This document shows, in pieces, positions 34,890-42,891 of a stretch of 64,000 nucleotides of DNA. Position numbers and translations under genes: made by a program. The stretch is taken from the NCBI GenBank assembly GCA_018364455.1, contig JAGZLW010000001.1, forward strand, positions 1-64,000, read 5' to 3'. The notes beneath the pieces were generated by a model that did not search any database, was not told where the DNA came from, and saw nothing but the letters and a program-made list of their open reading frames with translations. The first letter of the stretch is position 1, and each line of letters opens with the position of its first letter. The DNA is from Streptococcus mitis. Its GTDB lineage: Bacteria > Bacillota > Bacilli > Lactobacillales > Streptococcaceae.

Positions 34890-35732
34890 ATGCTCTCATG
34901 GTTAGCACGCTTTATTAAAGGGATTGTGATTGCTCTTGGATTTATCCTACCGGGAATTTCCGGAGGGGTTCTAGCAGCAATCTTAGGCATTTACGAACGG
35001 ATGATTGGCTTTCTGGCCCATCCCTTTAAAGACTTTAAAGAAAATGTTTTGTACTTTATTCCAGTTGCCATCGGTATGCTTCTGGGAATCGGCTTATTTT
35101 CCTACCCGATTGAATACCTGCTTGAAAATTATCAGGTCTTTGTCTTATGGAGCTTTGCGGGTGCCATCATTGGTACAGTTCCTAGCCTTCTCAAAGAATC
35201 AACTCGAGAATCTGACCGAGACAAGATTGATTTAGCTTGGTTCTGGGCAACCTTTATCATTTCTGGATTAGGACTCTATGCCTTAAATTTTGTTGTTGGA
35301 ACCTTAAGTGCCAGCTTTCTTAGTTTCGTCCTAGCTGGTGCACTGCTGGCTCTTGGCGTATTAGTTCCTGGCCTCAGTCCATCAAATCTACTTTTGATTT
35401 TGGGCCTCTATGCTCCTATGCTGACAGGTTTTAAAACCTTTGACCTATTGGGAACTTTCTTCCCGATTGGAATCGGAGCAGGTGCAACTCTCATCATTTT
35501 TTCAAAATTAATGGATTATGCCTTAAATAACTACCACTCACGCGTCTACCATTTCATCATCGGTATTGTCCTATCAAGTACTCTTTTGATCTTGATTCCA
35601 AATGCAGGAAACGCGGAAAGTATCCAATACACTGGCCTTTCTCTTGTTGGGTATGTCATCATCGCCTTCTTCTTTGCACTGGGAATCTGGCTTGGTATTT
35701 GGATGAGCCAATTGGAGGATAAGTATAAATAA
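34890..35732 (+). CDS. DUF368 membrane protein (PopT-type undecaprenyl phosphate translocase)
   Basis: 280 residues, about eight membrane helices. The repeated GFILPGISGGVLAAILGIYE and LVPGLSPSNLLLILGLY motifs are the DUF368 hallmark, forming re-entrant loops from an inverted repeat. DUF368 members (PopT) were shown to return undecaprenyl phosphate across the membrane for wall synthesis, alternating with DedA-type UptA. ATG 34890 has TTGGAGGA. It overlaps the next gene by one base, so it is coupled to the YbaK-like and phosphatase genes. Confidence 0.85.
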   Translation: MLSWLARFIKGIVIALGFILPGISGGVLAAILGIYERMIGFLAHPFKDFKENVLYFIPVAIGMLLGIGLFSYPIEYLLENYQVFVLWSFAGAIIGTVPSLLKESTRESDRDKIDLAWFWATFIISGLGLYALNFVVGTLSASFLSFVLAGALLALGVLVPGLSPSNLLLILGLYAPMLTGFKTFDLLGTFFPIGIGAGATLIIFSKLMDYALNNYHSRVYHFIIGIVLSSTLLILIPNAGNAESIQYTGLSLVGYVIIAFFFALGIWLGIWMSQLEDKYK

Positions 35733-36217
35733 TGGCAAAAAAAGTTAAAATCAAAAAAACATTAGTGGAACAAATCCTATCTAAAGCAGGTATCCCACAT
35801 CAGGGGATTCAAATCAATGCCCTAGAAGGAGAGCTTCCTCAAGGTTATGGACGAGATCAGATTTTCAAAACCTTGGCTCTTTTGGGAGACAAGACAGGAC
35901 CGATTATTGGAATTGTGCCTATCACTCAGCACTTGTCTGAAAAGAAATTAGCTAAAATTTCTGGCAATAAAAAAGTGAGCATGATTCCACAAAAGGACTT
36001 GGAAAAAACAACTGGTTACATTCATGGAGCAAATAATCCTGTCGGAATTCGTCAGAAACACAATTATCCCATTTTTATCGATAAAATCGCTCTAGACTTG
36101 GATCAAATGATTGTCTCAGCAGGCGAAGTTGGTCACAGTATTATCGTCGCACCACAAGATTTGGCTAGCTTTGTAAAAGCTGACTTTGTAGATATATTGG
36201 AGGACAGCCAAGAATGA
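35732..36217 (+). CDS. Aminoacyl-tRNA deacylase YbaK/EbsC family
   Basis: 161 residues of the YbaK fold, related to the ProRS editing domain. IFKTLALLG and GYIHGANNPVGIRQ are the substrate-cleft motifs, with the conserved Lys at KTL. It clears mischarged Cys-tRNA(Pro) in trans. Start and stop overlap the neighbouring genes by 1 and 4 nt, so it is in an operon with DUF368 and the histidine phosphatase. Confidence 0.88.
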   Translation: MAKKVKIKKTLVEQILSKAGIPHQGIQINALEGELPQGYGRDQIFKTLALLGDKTGPIIGIVPITQHLSEKKLAKISGNKKVSMIPQKDLEKTTGYIHGANNPVGIRQKHNYPIFIDKIALDLDQMIVSAGEVGHSIIVAPQDLASFVKADFVDILEDSQE

Positions 36218-36831
36218 AACTCTACTTTGTCCGCCACGGTCGTACCGTCTGGAACCAAGAAGGACGCTTTCAAGGTGCTAGTGGTGATTCTCCCCTTCTT
36301 CCTGAATCCATTGAAACCCTAAAACAACTTGGCCAATATCTCAAGGAAATTCCTTTTGATCAGATTTATTCAAGTGATTTACCTCGAGCGGTCAGATCGG
36401 CTGAAATTATCCAAAGTCAACTCCAGACACCCTGTCCTTTAGAAAGCGTCTCTAATCTCCGTGAATGGCAACTGGGTAAATTAGAAGGTTTGAAAATCGC
36501 AACCTTGGAATCTATTTACCCGCAACAAATCAAAGCTTTTCGATCTAATCTTGCGCAATTTGACACTCAAATGTTTGGAGCTGAATCCCTCTTTAGCACA
36601 ACACAACGGACCATTCAATTTATCAAATCACTCAAAGATAGTCCAGCTGAGCGTATTCTAATTGTCGGTCACGGTGCCAATCTTACTGCCAGTCTTCGTA
36701 CTCTTCTAGGATATAAAGAGCCACTTCTTCGTAAAAATGGCGGTCTAGCAAATGCCAGCCTGACCATTCTAGAAACCCATGATTTTGAAACATTTACTCT
36801 CGATACTTGGAATGATACTTCCTATCAATAA
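36214..36831 (+). CDS. Histidine phosphatase family protein (phosphoglycerate mutase-like)
   Basis: 205 residues. The phospho-accepting His is in the RHG motif at the N-terminus (LYFVRHGRT), and the second His is in VGHGAN. The sequence between fits broad-specificity phosphatases rather than a glycolytic mutase. ATGA overlap with the preceding gene; a strong terminator follows. Substrate unknown. Confidence 0.86.
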   Translation: MKLYFVRHGRTVWNQEGRFQGASGDSPLLPESIETLKQLGQYLKEIPFDQIYSSDLPRAVRSAEIIQSQLQTPCPLESVSNLREWQLGKLEGLKIATLESIYPQQIKAFRSNLAQFDTQMFGAESLFSTTQRTIQFIKSLKDSPAERILIVGHGANLTASLRTLLGYKEPLLRKNGGLANASLTILETHDFETFTLDTWNDTSYQ

Positions 36832-36833
36832 CA

Positions 36834-36862
36834 GAACTTGATTTTATCGTCAAGTTCTTTTT
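36834..36862 (+). terminator. Intrinsic terminator before lysS
   Basis: Perfect 8-bp stem GAACTTGA / TCAAGTTC followed by TTTTT. Confidence 0.88.
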
Positions 36863-36901
36863 AGTTTTGAAAGATTATCCGTGAATTTCTTGGCTATTTA
36901 T

Positions 36902-36909
36902 GATAAAAT
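36902..36909 (+). promoter_or_regulatory. Extended -10 promoter of lysS
   Basis: TG-A-TAAAAT about 60 nt before ATG 36969 and just after a terminator. No T-box is seen in the short leader. Confidence 0.5.
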
Positions 36910-36968
36910 GGGAGTATCGCAAAAAATGACTCATCGTATTCAATTTTGAGTAAAACTAGGAGGATCCC

Positions 36969-38459
36969 ATGTCAACAGAACATATGGAAGAACTAAATGA
37001 CCAGCAGATCGTTCGCCGTGAAAAAATGGCTGCGCTCCGTGAACAAGGAATCGATCCCTTTGGAAAACGCTTTGAACGTACTGCAAATTCACAAGAATTA
37101 AAAGATAAATTTGCTGACCTCGATAAAGAACAATTACACGATAAAAACGAAACAGCTACTATCGCAGGACGCTTGGTAACCAAACGTGGTAAAGGTAAAG
37201 TTGGATTTGCCCACCTTCAAGACCGCGAAGGTCAAATCCAGATCTACGTTCGTAAGGATGCTGTCGGTGAAGAAAACTACGAAATCTTCAAAAAAGCAGA
37301 CCTTGGTGACTTCCTTGGTGTCGAAGGTGAAGTGATGCGTACAGATATGGGAGAACTCTCTATCAAGGCGACTCACATTACACACTTGTCTAAGGCACTT
37401 CGTCCACTTCCAGAGAAATTCCACGGTTTGACTGACGTTGAAACAATTTACCGTAAACGTTACCTTGACTTGATTTCTAACCGTGAAAGCTTTGAACGCT
37501 TTGTCACTCGTTCAAAAATCATTTCTGAAATCCGTCGTTACCTTGACCAAAAAGGCTTCCTTGAAGTAGAAACACCTGTTCTTCACAACGAGGCTGGTGG
37601 TGCTGCTGCCCGTCCATTTATCACTCACCACAATGCCCAAAACATTGATATGGTGCTTCGTATTGCGACTGAGCTTCACTTGAAACGCCTAATCGTAGGT
37701 GGTATGGAACGTGTCTATGAAATTGGCCGTATCTTCCGTAACGAAGGAATGGATGCTACTCACAACCCTGAGTTCACTTCTATCGAAGTTTACCAAGCTT
37801 ATGCTGACTTCCAAGACATCATGGACTTGACTGAAGGCATTATCCAACATGCTGCTAAAGCTGTCAAAGGCGATGGTCCAGTCAACTATCAAGGTACTGA
37901 AATCAAGATTAACGAACCATTTAAACGTGTTCACATGGTGGATGCTATTAAAGACATTACTGGTGTCGATTTCTGGCAAGATATGACTTTCGAGGAAGCC
38001 AAAGCTATTGCTGCTGAGAAGAAAGTTCCAGTTGAGAAACACTACACTGAGGTTGGTCACATTATCAATGCCTTCTTTGAAGAGTTTGTTGAAGAAACCT
38101 TGATCCAACCAACCTTTGTCTATGGACATCCAGTAGCTGTATCTCCACTAGCTAAGAAAAATCCTGAAGACGAACGCTTTACTGACCGTTTCGAGCTCTT
38201 CATCATGACTAAGGAGTACGGTAATGCCTTTACTGAGCTCAACGATCCAATCGACCAGCTTAGTCGTTTTGAAGCCCAAGCTAAAGCCAAAGAACTTGGT
38301 GACGATGAAGCAACAGGCATCGACTATGACTACATTGAAGCCCTTGAATACGGTATGCCACCGACAGGTGGTTTGGGAATCGGTATCGACCGTCTCTGCA
38401 TGCTCCTCACTGATACAACTACTATCCGTGACGTATTGCTCTTCCCAACAATGAAATAA
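36969..38459 (+). CDS. lysS: Lysyl-tRNA synthetase (class II)
   Basis: 496 residues. An N-terminal OB-fold anticodon-binding domain (AGRLVTKRGKGKVGFAHLQD) is followed by the class II core: motif 2 in IGRIFRNEGMDATHNPEFT and motif 3 in PPTGGLGIGIDRL. The codon use is strongly biased, as expected for a highly expressed gene. ATG 36969 has AGGAGGATCC. Monocistronic between two terminators. Confidence 0.97.
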   Translation: MSTEHMEELNDQQIVRREKMAALREQGIDPFGKRFERTANSQELKDKFADLDKEQLHDKNETATIAGRLVTKRGKGKVGFAHLQDREGQIQIYVRKDAVGEENYEIFKKADLGDFLGVEGEVMRTDMGELSIKATHITHLSKALRPLPEKFHGLTDVETIYRKRYLDLISNRESFERFVTRSKIISEIRRYLDQKGFLEVETPVLHNEAGGAAARPFITHHNAQNIDMVLRIATELHLKRLIVGGMERVYEIGRIFRNEGMDATHNPEFTSIEVYQAYADFQDIMDLTEGIIQHAAKAVKGDGPVNYQGTEIKINEPFKRVHMVDAIKDITGVDFWQDMTFEEAKAIAAEKKVPVEKHYTEVGHIINAFFEEFVEETLIQPTFVYGHPVAVSPLAKKNPEDERFTDRFELFIMTKEYGNAFTELNDPIDQLSRFEAQAKAKELGDDEATGIDYDYIEALEYGMPPTGGLGIGIDRLCMLLTDTTTIRDVLLFPTMK

Positions 38460-38465
38460 GCACTT

Positions 38466-38494
38466 ATCCTCTGGTACTTGCCAGAGGATTTTTT
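38466..38494 (+). terminator. Intrinsic terminator of lysS
   Basis: CCTCTGG / CCAGAGG stem with a 6-nt loop and T-run, 7 nt after the stop codon. Confidence 0.9.
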
Positions 38495-38520
38495 GATGCA
38501 AAAAGAGACTGAGTAAAAAC

Positions 38521-39360
38521 TCAATCTCTACTTTTCACTTCTTTGCTTGCTACATCGTCACCGAACCATTTCTGGCTGATTTCTTGGAACTTCCCTTCTT
38601 GGTAAAGTTGAACAAAAGCTTGGTTTAAAGCTTGTAGTAATCTTTTATCAGCTGGTCTAACTCCGACTGCAAAAGATTCACTTTCAAATCCAGCTGAAAA
38701 GACATTATAGTCATTTAATATCCCCTCAGACTGAAGATAGTAATTAGCATACACTCGGTCAATCAACAAGGCATCAATTCGATCATTTTTCAAATCAATC
38801 AAGGCCTCATTAAAACTCTGGTACTGATTGGCCTTCTGGTCTTTGACACGATTTTTCAATAAATCTGGCTGTGCCTCAAAGTCTAGATAACCAGAGGATC
38901 CGGCTTGGGCCCCCAAGGTCTTATCCTTCATATCCTCTACTGAATGGATCTGCTGGCTTTTTTTCGTTACCAGAACTTGCTGATTTTCCATATAAGGAAT
39001 GCTAAAGGCAACTTTCTCTCGGCGTTCATCAGTGGCAGAATAGCCATTCCAGATGGCATCTATGGTTCCATTTTGCAGTTCCGTCTCCTTCATATCCCAG
39101 TCGATTGGCTGAAATTGCACCTTAAAACCTAATTTTTCAGAGACAGCTTGTGCTAAGTCGATATCAAAGCCCGTATATTGGCCATTCTTTTCTTCAAATC
39201 CCATCGGTACAAAGGTATTGTCAAAACCAATGGTTATACTGCCTTGCTCTTGATACTTATCCCAGTTATCCTGCTTTGGATCGCTAGCCTTCTGAGTACA
39301 AGCCGTTAAAAAGAGAGTCAGGAACGAAACCAATACCAAAGCAATTTTCTTATTAGTCAT
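38521..39360 (-). CDS. Polar amino-acid ABC transporter substrate-binding lipoprotein
   Basis: 279 residues from ATG 39360. The lipobox FLTAC puts the lipidated Cys at residue 20. The SBP family 3 fold shows GFDNTFVPMGF, TGFDIDLAQAVSEKLG and the DAIWNGYSAT hinge region. The GGAGG RBS dictates 39360 over a GTG at 39366. It is last in the permease-ATPase-SBP operon. Ligand not predictable; the family takes up Gln, Glu, Cys or basic amino acids. Confidence 0.9.
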   Translation of the reverse strand: MTNKKIALVLVSFLTLFLTACTQKASDPKQDNWDKYQEQGSITIGFDNTFVPMGFEEKNGQYTGFDIDLAQAVSEKLGFKVQFQPIDWDMKETELQNGTIDAIWNGYSATDERREKVAFSIPYMENQQVLVTKKSQQIHSVEDMKDKTLGAQAGSSGYLDFEAQPDLLKNRVKDQKANQYQSFNEALIDLKNDRIDALLIDRVYANYYLQSEGILNDYNVFSAGFESESFAVGVRPADKRLLQALNQAFVQLYQEGKFQEISQKWFGDDVASKEVKSRD

Positions 39361-39369
39361 CGGCACCTC

Positions 39370-39999
39370 CTACTTGGGCTCAACCTTGAGAATCTGATCT
39401 GCGATATTTTCAGCGAATTGTAAATCGTGGGTAACCACAATCTGCGTCATCCCAAGTTTCCTATTTTGCAAGATCAGTTTTTCCACTTCCAAGCGTAATT
39501 CTGGATCTAGGGCCGAAGTTGGTTCATCGTAGCCAATGATTTCTGGGTCAATCATCATAGCACGCGCCAAAGCTACCCGCTGCTTTTGCCCACCAGATAG
39601 TGAGAAAGGATAGGCATCTGCGTGCCCTGCTAGTCCTAACTGTTCCAAGAGATCACGCGCCTTCTGCTCAGCCTCATCCTGCTTCATTCCCTTGGTTTTC
39701 ACAGGAGATAAGGTCAAATTGTCTAGAACTGATAAATGAGGGAAAAGTTGAAAATCTTGGAATACAAATCCCAGTAAATTCCGCTTCTCTAATTCATCCA
39801 GTCCTAAAGTTTCTCCATTATAAAAGATTTGCCCTGAATCAATGGTTTCAAGACCCGCAAGCATACGTAAGAGAGTTGTCTTACCTCCACCAGAAGGCCC
39901 AACGATAGCCAAGATTTGCTTTTCAGGAATGCTTAGACTGAAATTGGACAAAATTTGCTTTTCACCAAAACCCTTATTGATATTTCGTAATTCTAACAT
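39370..39999 (-). CDS. Polar amino-acid ABC transporter ATPase
   Basis: 209 residues: Walker A GPSGGGKTT, Q-loop FVFQDFQLFP, signature LSGGQKQRVALARAM, Walker B IIGYDEPTSALD and the switch His in VVTHDLQFA. It is slightly shorter than the usual 240 residues at the C-terminus but has all catalytic elements. It lies 9 nt after the permease gene. Confidence 0.93.
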   Translation of the reverse strand: MLELRNINKGFGEKQILSNFSLSIPEKQILAIVGPSGGGKTTLLRMLAGLETIDSGQIFYNGETLGLDELEKRNLLGFVFQDFQLFPHLSVLDNLTLSPVKTKGMKQDEAEQKARDLLEQLGLAGHADAYPFSLSGGQKQRVALARAMMIDPEIIGYDEPTSALDPELRLEVEKLILQNRKLGMTQIVVTHDLQFAENIADQILKVEPK

Positions 40000-40008
40000 G
40001 GTAGCCTC

Positions 40009-40650
40009 CTATCTATAGTAACTGTACTTCTTCTCAACTTTTTTGGCAAGAATAGTCACAATACCAATCAAAATCAAGTAAATGGCTCCTGCCAAGAACA
40101 TAGGAACCAGACTAGCATCACGGTTGGCAGCTGTTCGACTAGCCAAGATAAGATCTGAAATTCCTAGAGCATAGACCAGAGAAGTATCCTTGACCAAACT
40201 CATAACCTCATTAAAGACACTAGGAAGAACGATCTTGGTCACTTGGGGCAAAATAATATAGCGCACTGTGGCAAAATGACTGAACTTCAAGACCTTAGCA
40301 GCCTCATATTGACCTTTAGGAATGGTATCAATCCCTCCACGGAAAATTTCAGCAAAGTAAGCCGCATAATTCAAAACAAAGGCAATGATAGCCGCAGGAA
40401 GGCGATCTAAACGGATCCCAATACTTGGTAGCACATAATAGATAAAAATCAATTGCAAAAGCAAGGGTGTGCCCCGCATGATCCAGATATAAATGTTAAT
40501 AAGATGATGGAGGAGCTTCCAATGGACTTGCAAGGCAAAGGCAATTAAAACGCCCAAGGGAATAGAAAAAATCAAGACCAGCACAAAAACCTGTAAAGTC
40601 ATGCTTGCACCGCTCAATAAACTCGGTAATATCTCAAACAAATAAGACAT
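40009..40650 (-). CDS. Polar amino-acid ABC transporter permease
   Basis: 213 residues with about five membrane helices and the HisMQ-type EAA loop EAAKVLKFSHFATVRYIILP. The short IWIMRGTPLLLQLIFIYY segment is the family N-terminal signature. It forms a homodimeric channel with the ATPase encoded next to it. RBS AGGAGGTG precedes ATG 40650. First gene of the operon, about 100 nt from a RUP repeat. Confidence 0.92.
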   Translation of the reverse strand: MSYLFEILPSLLSGASMTLQVFVLVLIFSIPLGVLIAFALQVHWKLLHHLINIYIWIMRGTPLLLQLIFIYYVLPSIGIRLDRLPAAIIAFVLNYAAYFAEIFRGGIDTIPKGQYEAAKVLKFSHFATVRYIILPQVTKIVLPSVFNEVMSLVKDTSLVYALGISDLILASRTAANRDASLVPMFLAGAIYLILIGIVTILAKKVEKKYSYYR

Positions 40651-40746
40651 ACTGACACCTCCTAAAAATAATTGCTCCTATTATAGCATAAATAAACTAA
40701 ATAACCAACTATTTTTGTAAAAAAATTCTTTTTTCAATAGAAAAAA

Positions 40747-40856
40747 TACAGTGTCTTGAAGCTAGAATAGGACAACACGACTTATAAAGCCTTGTTAGAA
40801 ATTTGATTTGAATTCTCTAATCAATTTGTTCACACTCTATTTCAATATATTATAAT
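40747..40856. repeat. RUP-like element upstream of the amino-acid ABC operon
   Basis: About 107 bp starting at a TA near 40747 and ending TTTCAATATATTATA. It shares CTAGAATAG, GTTAGAAATTTGATTTGAATT and AATTTGTTCACACTCTATTTC with the RUP inside the IS630 remnant. Exact ends are approximate. It sits in the gap between the ABC operon and the obgE block. Confidence 0.75.
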
Positions 40857-40867
40857 TTACAAGTAAA

Positions 40868-40893
40868 AGAAAGGGCAAACTTTGCCCTTTCTC
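40868..40893. terminator. Bidirectional terminator after the obgE operon
   Basis: GAAAGGGCAAA / TTTGCCCTTTC stem, 11 bp with a very short loop; T-rich on the minus strand after the hairpin. Confidence 0.78.
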
Positions 40894-40950
40894 GATCTTA
40901 GCTTCTATTTGTTACCGTTAACTTGACTGATAATTGGAGTTTTATCTTCT

Positions 40951-41109
40951 TTACTGTGATGGATTTTCTTTTTTAGCTCGTGCCAATCTCAAGGCACGAT
41001 TTGGATTGAGACGATTAAATAGTTCTTCCAATTTCTTTTCATTCCAAACATCTGCAGCGGAAACGAAATTTCCATCCGCATCTCGGAAAGATATCGGTTT
41101 ATCTCCCAT
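40951..41109 (-). CDS. 52-residue protein downstream of obgE
   Basis: Short gene, 52 residues, beginning MGDKPISFRDADGNFVSAAD and ending RAKKENPSQ. It has a clear AGGAGA RBS and starts 9 nt after the obgE stop. The sequence is soluble, charged and helical in its second half (VWNEKKLEELFNRLNPNRAL). The reading frame, RBS and terminator directly behind support a real gene cotranscribed with obgE. I recall short hypothetical proteins of this kind after streptococcal obg, but no function. Confidence 0.75.
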   Translation of the reverse strand: MGDKPISFRDADGNFVSAADVWNEKKLEELFNRLNPNRALRLARAKKENPSQ

Positions 41110-41118
41110 ACCAGTCTC

Positions 41119-42429
41119 CTAGTCTACAAATTCAAACTCAAATTTACCAATGCGGACTAAATCTCCATCCTTAGCACCACGCGCACGAAGAGATTCATCA
41201 ACTCCCATACCACGAAGTTGGCGAGCAAATTTCATGACTGATTCGTCACGATCAAAGTTGGTCATATTAAAGAGTTTCATCAGTTTTTCACCAGAAAGCA
41301 CCCATGTCGCATCGTCATCACGACTAATTTCAAAGGCTTTTTCTTCCTCATCAAATCCATAATAAGCTTCTTCTTCCATATCTGACTCGTCGTAGAGCAA
41401 GAATTCTGGTGTCTTGTCTAACAATTCAGCTGTAGCATCCAAAAGCGTAGCCAAACCTTGCTTGGTCAATCCGGAAATTGGGAAGATAGCTGGTAACTCT
41501 TCAAATTCATCATAGTTTTCAGCCAATTTTTTCTTAAATTCTTCAAGATTTTCCTGACTCTCAGGCATATCCATCTTATTGGATACAATAATCTGTGGAC
41601 GCTCCATGAGACGAAGATTATACGACTCCAGCTCTTTATTGATGGCAAGATAATCCTCATAAGGATCACGGCCTTCGCTAGCTGACATATCAATAATATG
41701 AAGGATGACACGGGTACGCTCAATGTGACGGAGGAACTGAGTTCCCAAACCAACACCTTGACTAGCCCCTTCAATCAAACCTGGTAAATCAGCTACTGCA
41801 AAGGATTCACCTGATTGGGTGCGAACCATACCTAGATTTGGCACAATGGTCGTAAAGTGGTAGGCACCAATTTTAGGTTTAGCAGATGTGATAACACTTA
41901 AAAGTGTTGATTTCCCTACAGATGGGAAACCTACTAAACCGACATCTGCCAAGATTTTTAGTTCCAATTGTAACTCACGTTCCTGACCTGGTTCTCCATT
42001 TTCAGAGATTTCCGGTGCAGGATTTTTTGGTGTTGCGAAACGAATATTTCCACGTCCACCACGACCACCGTGGGCAACGATAAATTCTTGACCATGTTCA
42101 ATCAAATCTGTCAAAACCTTGCCAGTCTCTGCATCACGAACAGTCGTACCTTGTGGTACTCGAACTCTAAGGTCCTCAGCTCCACGACCATGCATCCCTT
42201 TGGTCATCCCTTTTTCACCAGAATCAGCCTTGAAATGGCGATTATAGCGGAAATCCATGAGGGTACGTAGACCTTCATCTACAACGAAGATGACATTGCC
42301 TCCACGACCACCATCACCGCCCCAAGGACCGCCATTAGGGACATATTTTTCACGGCGAAAGGCAACCATGCCATCACCACCATTACCAGCCTTGACCTTG
42401 ATCTTAGCTGTATCTAAAAACATACTCAT
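41119..42429 (-). CDS. obgE: GTPase ObgE/CgtA
   Basis: 436 residues in three parts. The N-terminal Gly-rich Obg fold has many GGxGG turns (KAGNGGDGMVAF). The central GTPase domain shows P-loop GFPSVGKST, G3 DLPG and G4 NKMD. The C-terminal OCT domain begins near residue 350. It binds the 50S subunit and responds to nutrient state and ppGpp. The RBS is modest (GAGAAG). It is preceded by a terminator and followed by the 52-residue gene. Confidence 0.96.
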   Translation of the reverse strand: MSMFLDTAKIKVKAGNGGDGMVAFRREKYVPNGGPWGGDGGRGGNVIFVVDEGLRTLMDFRYNRHFKADSGEKGMTKGMHGRGAEDLRVRVPQGTTVRDAETGKVLTDLIEHGQEFIVAHGGRGGRGNIRFATPKNPAPEISENGEPGQERELQLELKILADVGLVGFPSVGKSTLLSVITSAKPKIGAYHFTTIVPNLGMVRTQSGESFAVADLPGLIEGASQGVGLGTQFLRHIERTRVILHIIDMSASEGRDPYEDYLAINKELESYNLRLMERPQIIVSNKMDMPESQENLEEFKKKLAENYDEFEELPAIFPISGLTKQGLATLLDATAELLDKTPEFLLYDESDMEEEAYYGFDEEEKAFEISRDDDATWVLSGEKLMKLFNMTNFDRDESVMKFARQLRGMGVDESLRARGAKDGDLVRIGKFEFEFVD

Positions 42430-42443
42430 TTTTTCTTCTCACT

Positions 42444-42470
42444 TTAAAAAAGGGCTGGGAAATCCCAGTC
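42444..42470 (-). terminator. Intrinsic terminator of the DUF4044 gene
   Basis: Minus strand CTGGG-ATTT-CCCAG followed by CCCTTTTTT, just before obgE. Confidence 0.78.
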
Positions 42471-42492
42471 ACTAAATTTTCTTGAATCTATT

Positions 42493-42627
42493 TTATAGAT
42501 TACTGAGGGCACCAATTGCAGTTGCAAAAATTCCCAATAAACTTGCTACTAGCATGATAATCACGATAAACAAGGTTATTTTCTCAAACATAGTTTTTTT
42601 ACGATTTCCATTATCTCCAAATGCCAT
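42493..42627 (-). CDS. DUF4044 small membrane protein
   Basis: 44 residues, MAFGDNGNRKKTMFEKITLF then one membrane helix (IVIIMLVASLLGIFATAIGAL). A GAAGGAGAT RBS precedes ATG 42627 and a terminator follows the stop. This matches the DUF4044 family of very short streptococcal membrane proteins, whose function is unknown. It is easily missed because of its length. Confidence 0.82.
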   Translation of the reverse strand: MAFGDNGNRKKTMFEKITLFIVIIMLVASLLGIFATAIGALSNL

Positions 42628-42685
42628 TTTTATCTCCTTCGTTACATTCTATTTTCTATTATCTTAGCATGAATTGAGCTAGTTT

Positions 42686-42877
42686 TCAATAGTCAGTTGC
42701 TACTGGCGCAATAATCCATAAAATGATATAAGCTACAATTCCCGCTCCGTAACAGAAAGCAAGGACACCCCATATTACGCGAACGATAGTTGGATCTATA
42801 TCTAGATAATAGGCCACTCCAGCACAAACACCCGCAATCTTTTTGTCACGCCCACTTCTCATTAATTGTTTTTTCAT
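42686..42877 (-). CDS. PspC-domain protein
   Basis: 63 residues, essentially only the PspC domain: a basic start with KKIAGVCAGVAYYLDIDPTIVRVIWG, then a membrane helix (LAFCYGAGIVAYIILWIIAP). PspC proteins sense or respond to membrane stress. It lies 14 nt after the glycosyltransferase gene, so it is probably cotranscribed with the glycolipid genes. Confidence 0.88.
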   Translation of the reverse strand: MKKQLMRSGRDKKIAGVCAGVAYYLDIDPTIVRVIWGVLAFCYGAGIVAYIILWIIAPVATDY

Positions 42878-42891
42878 AGCTGTTCCTCTTT

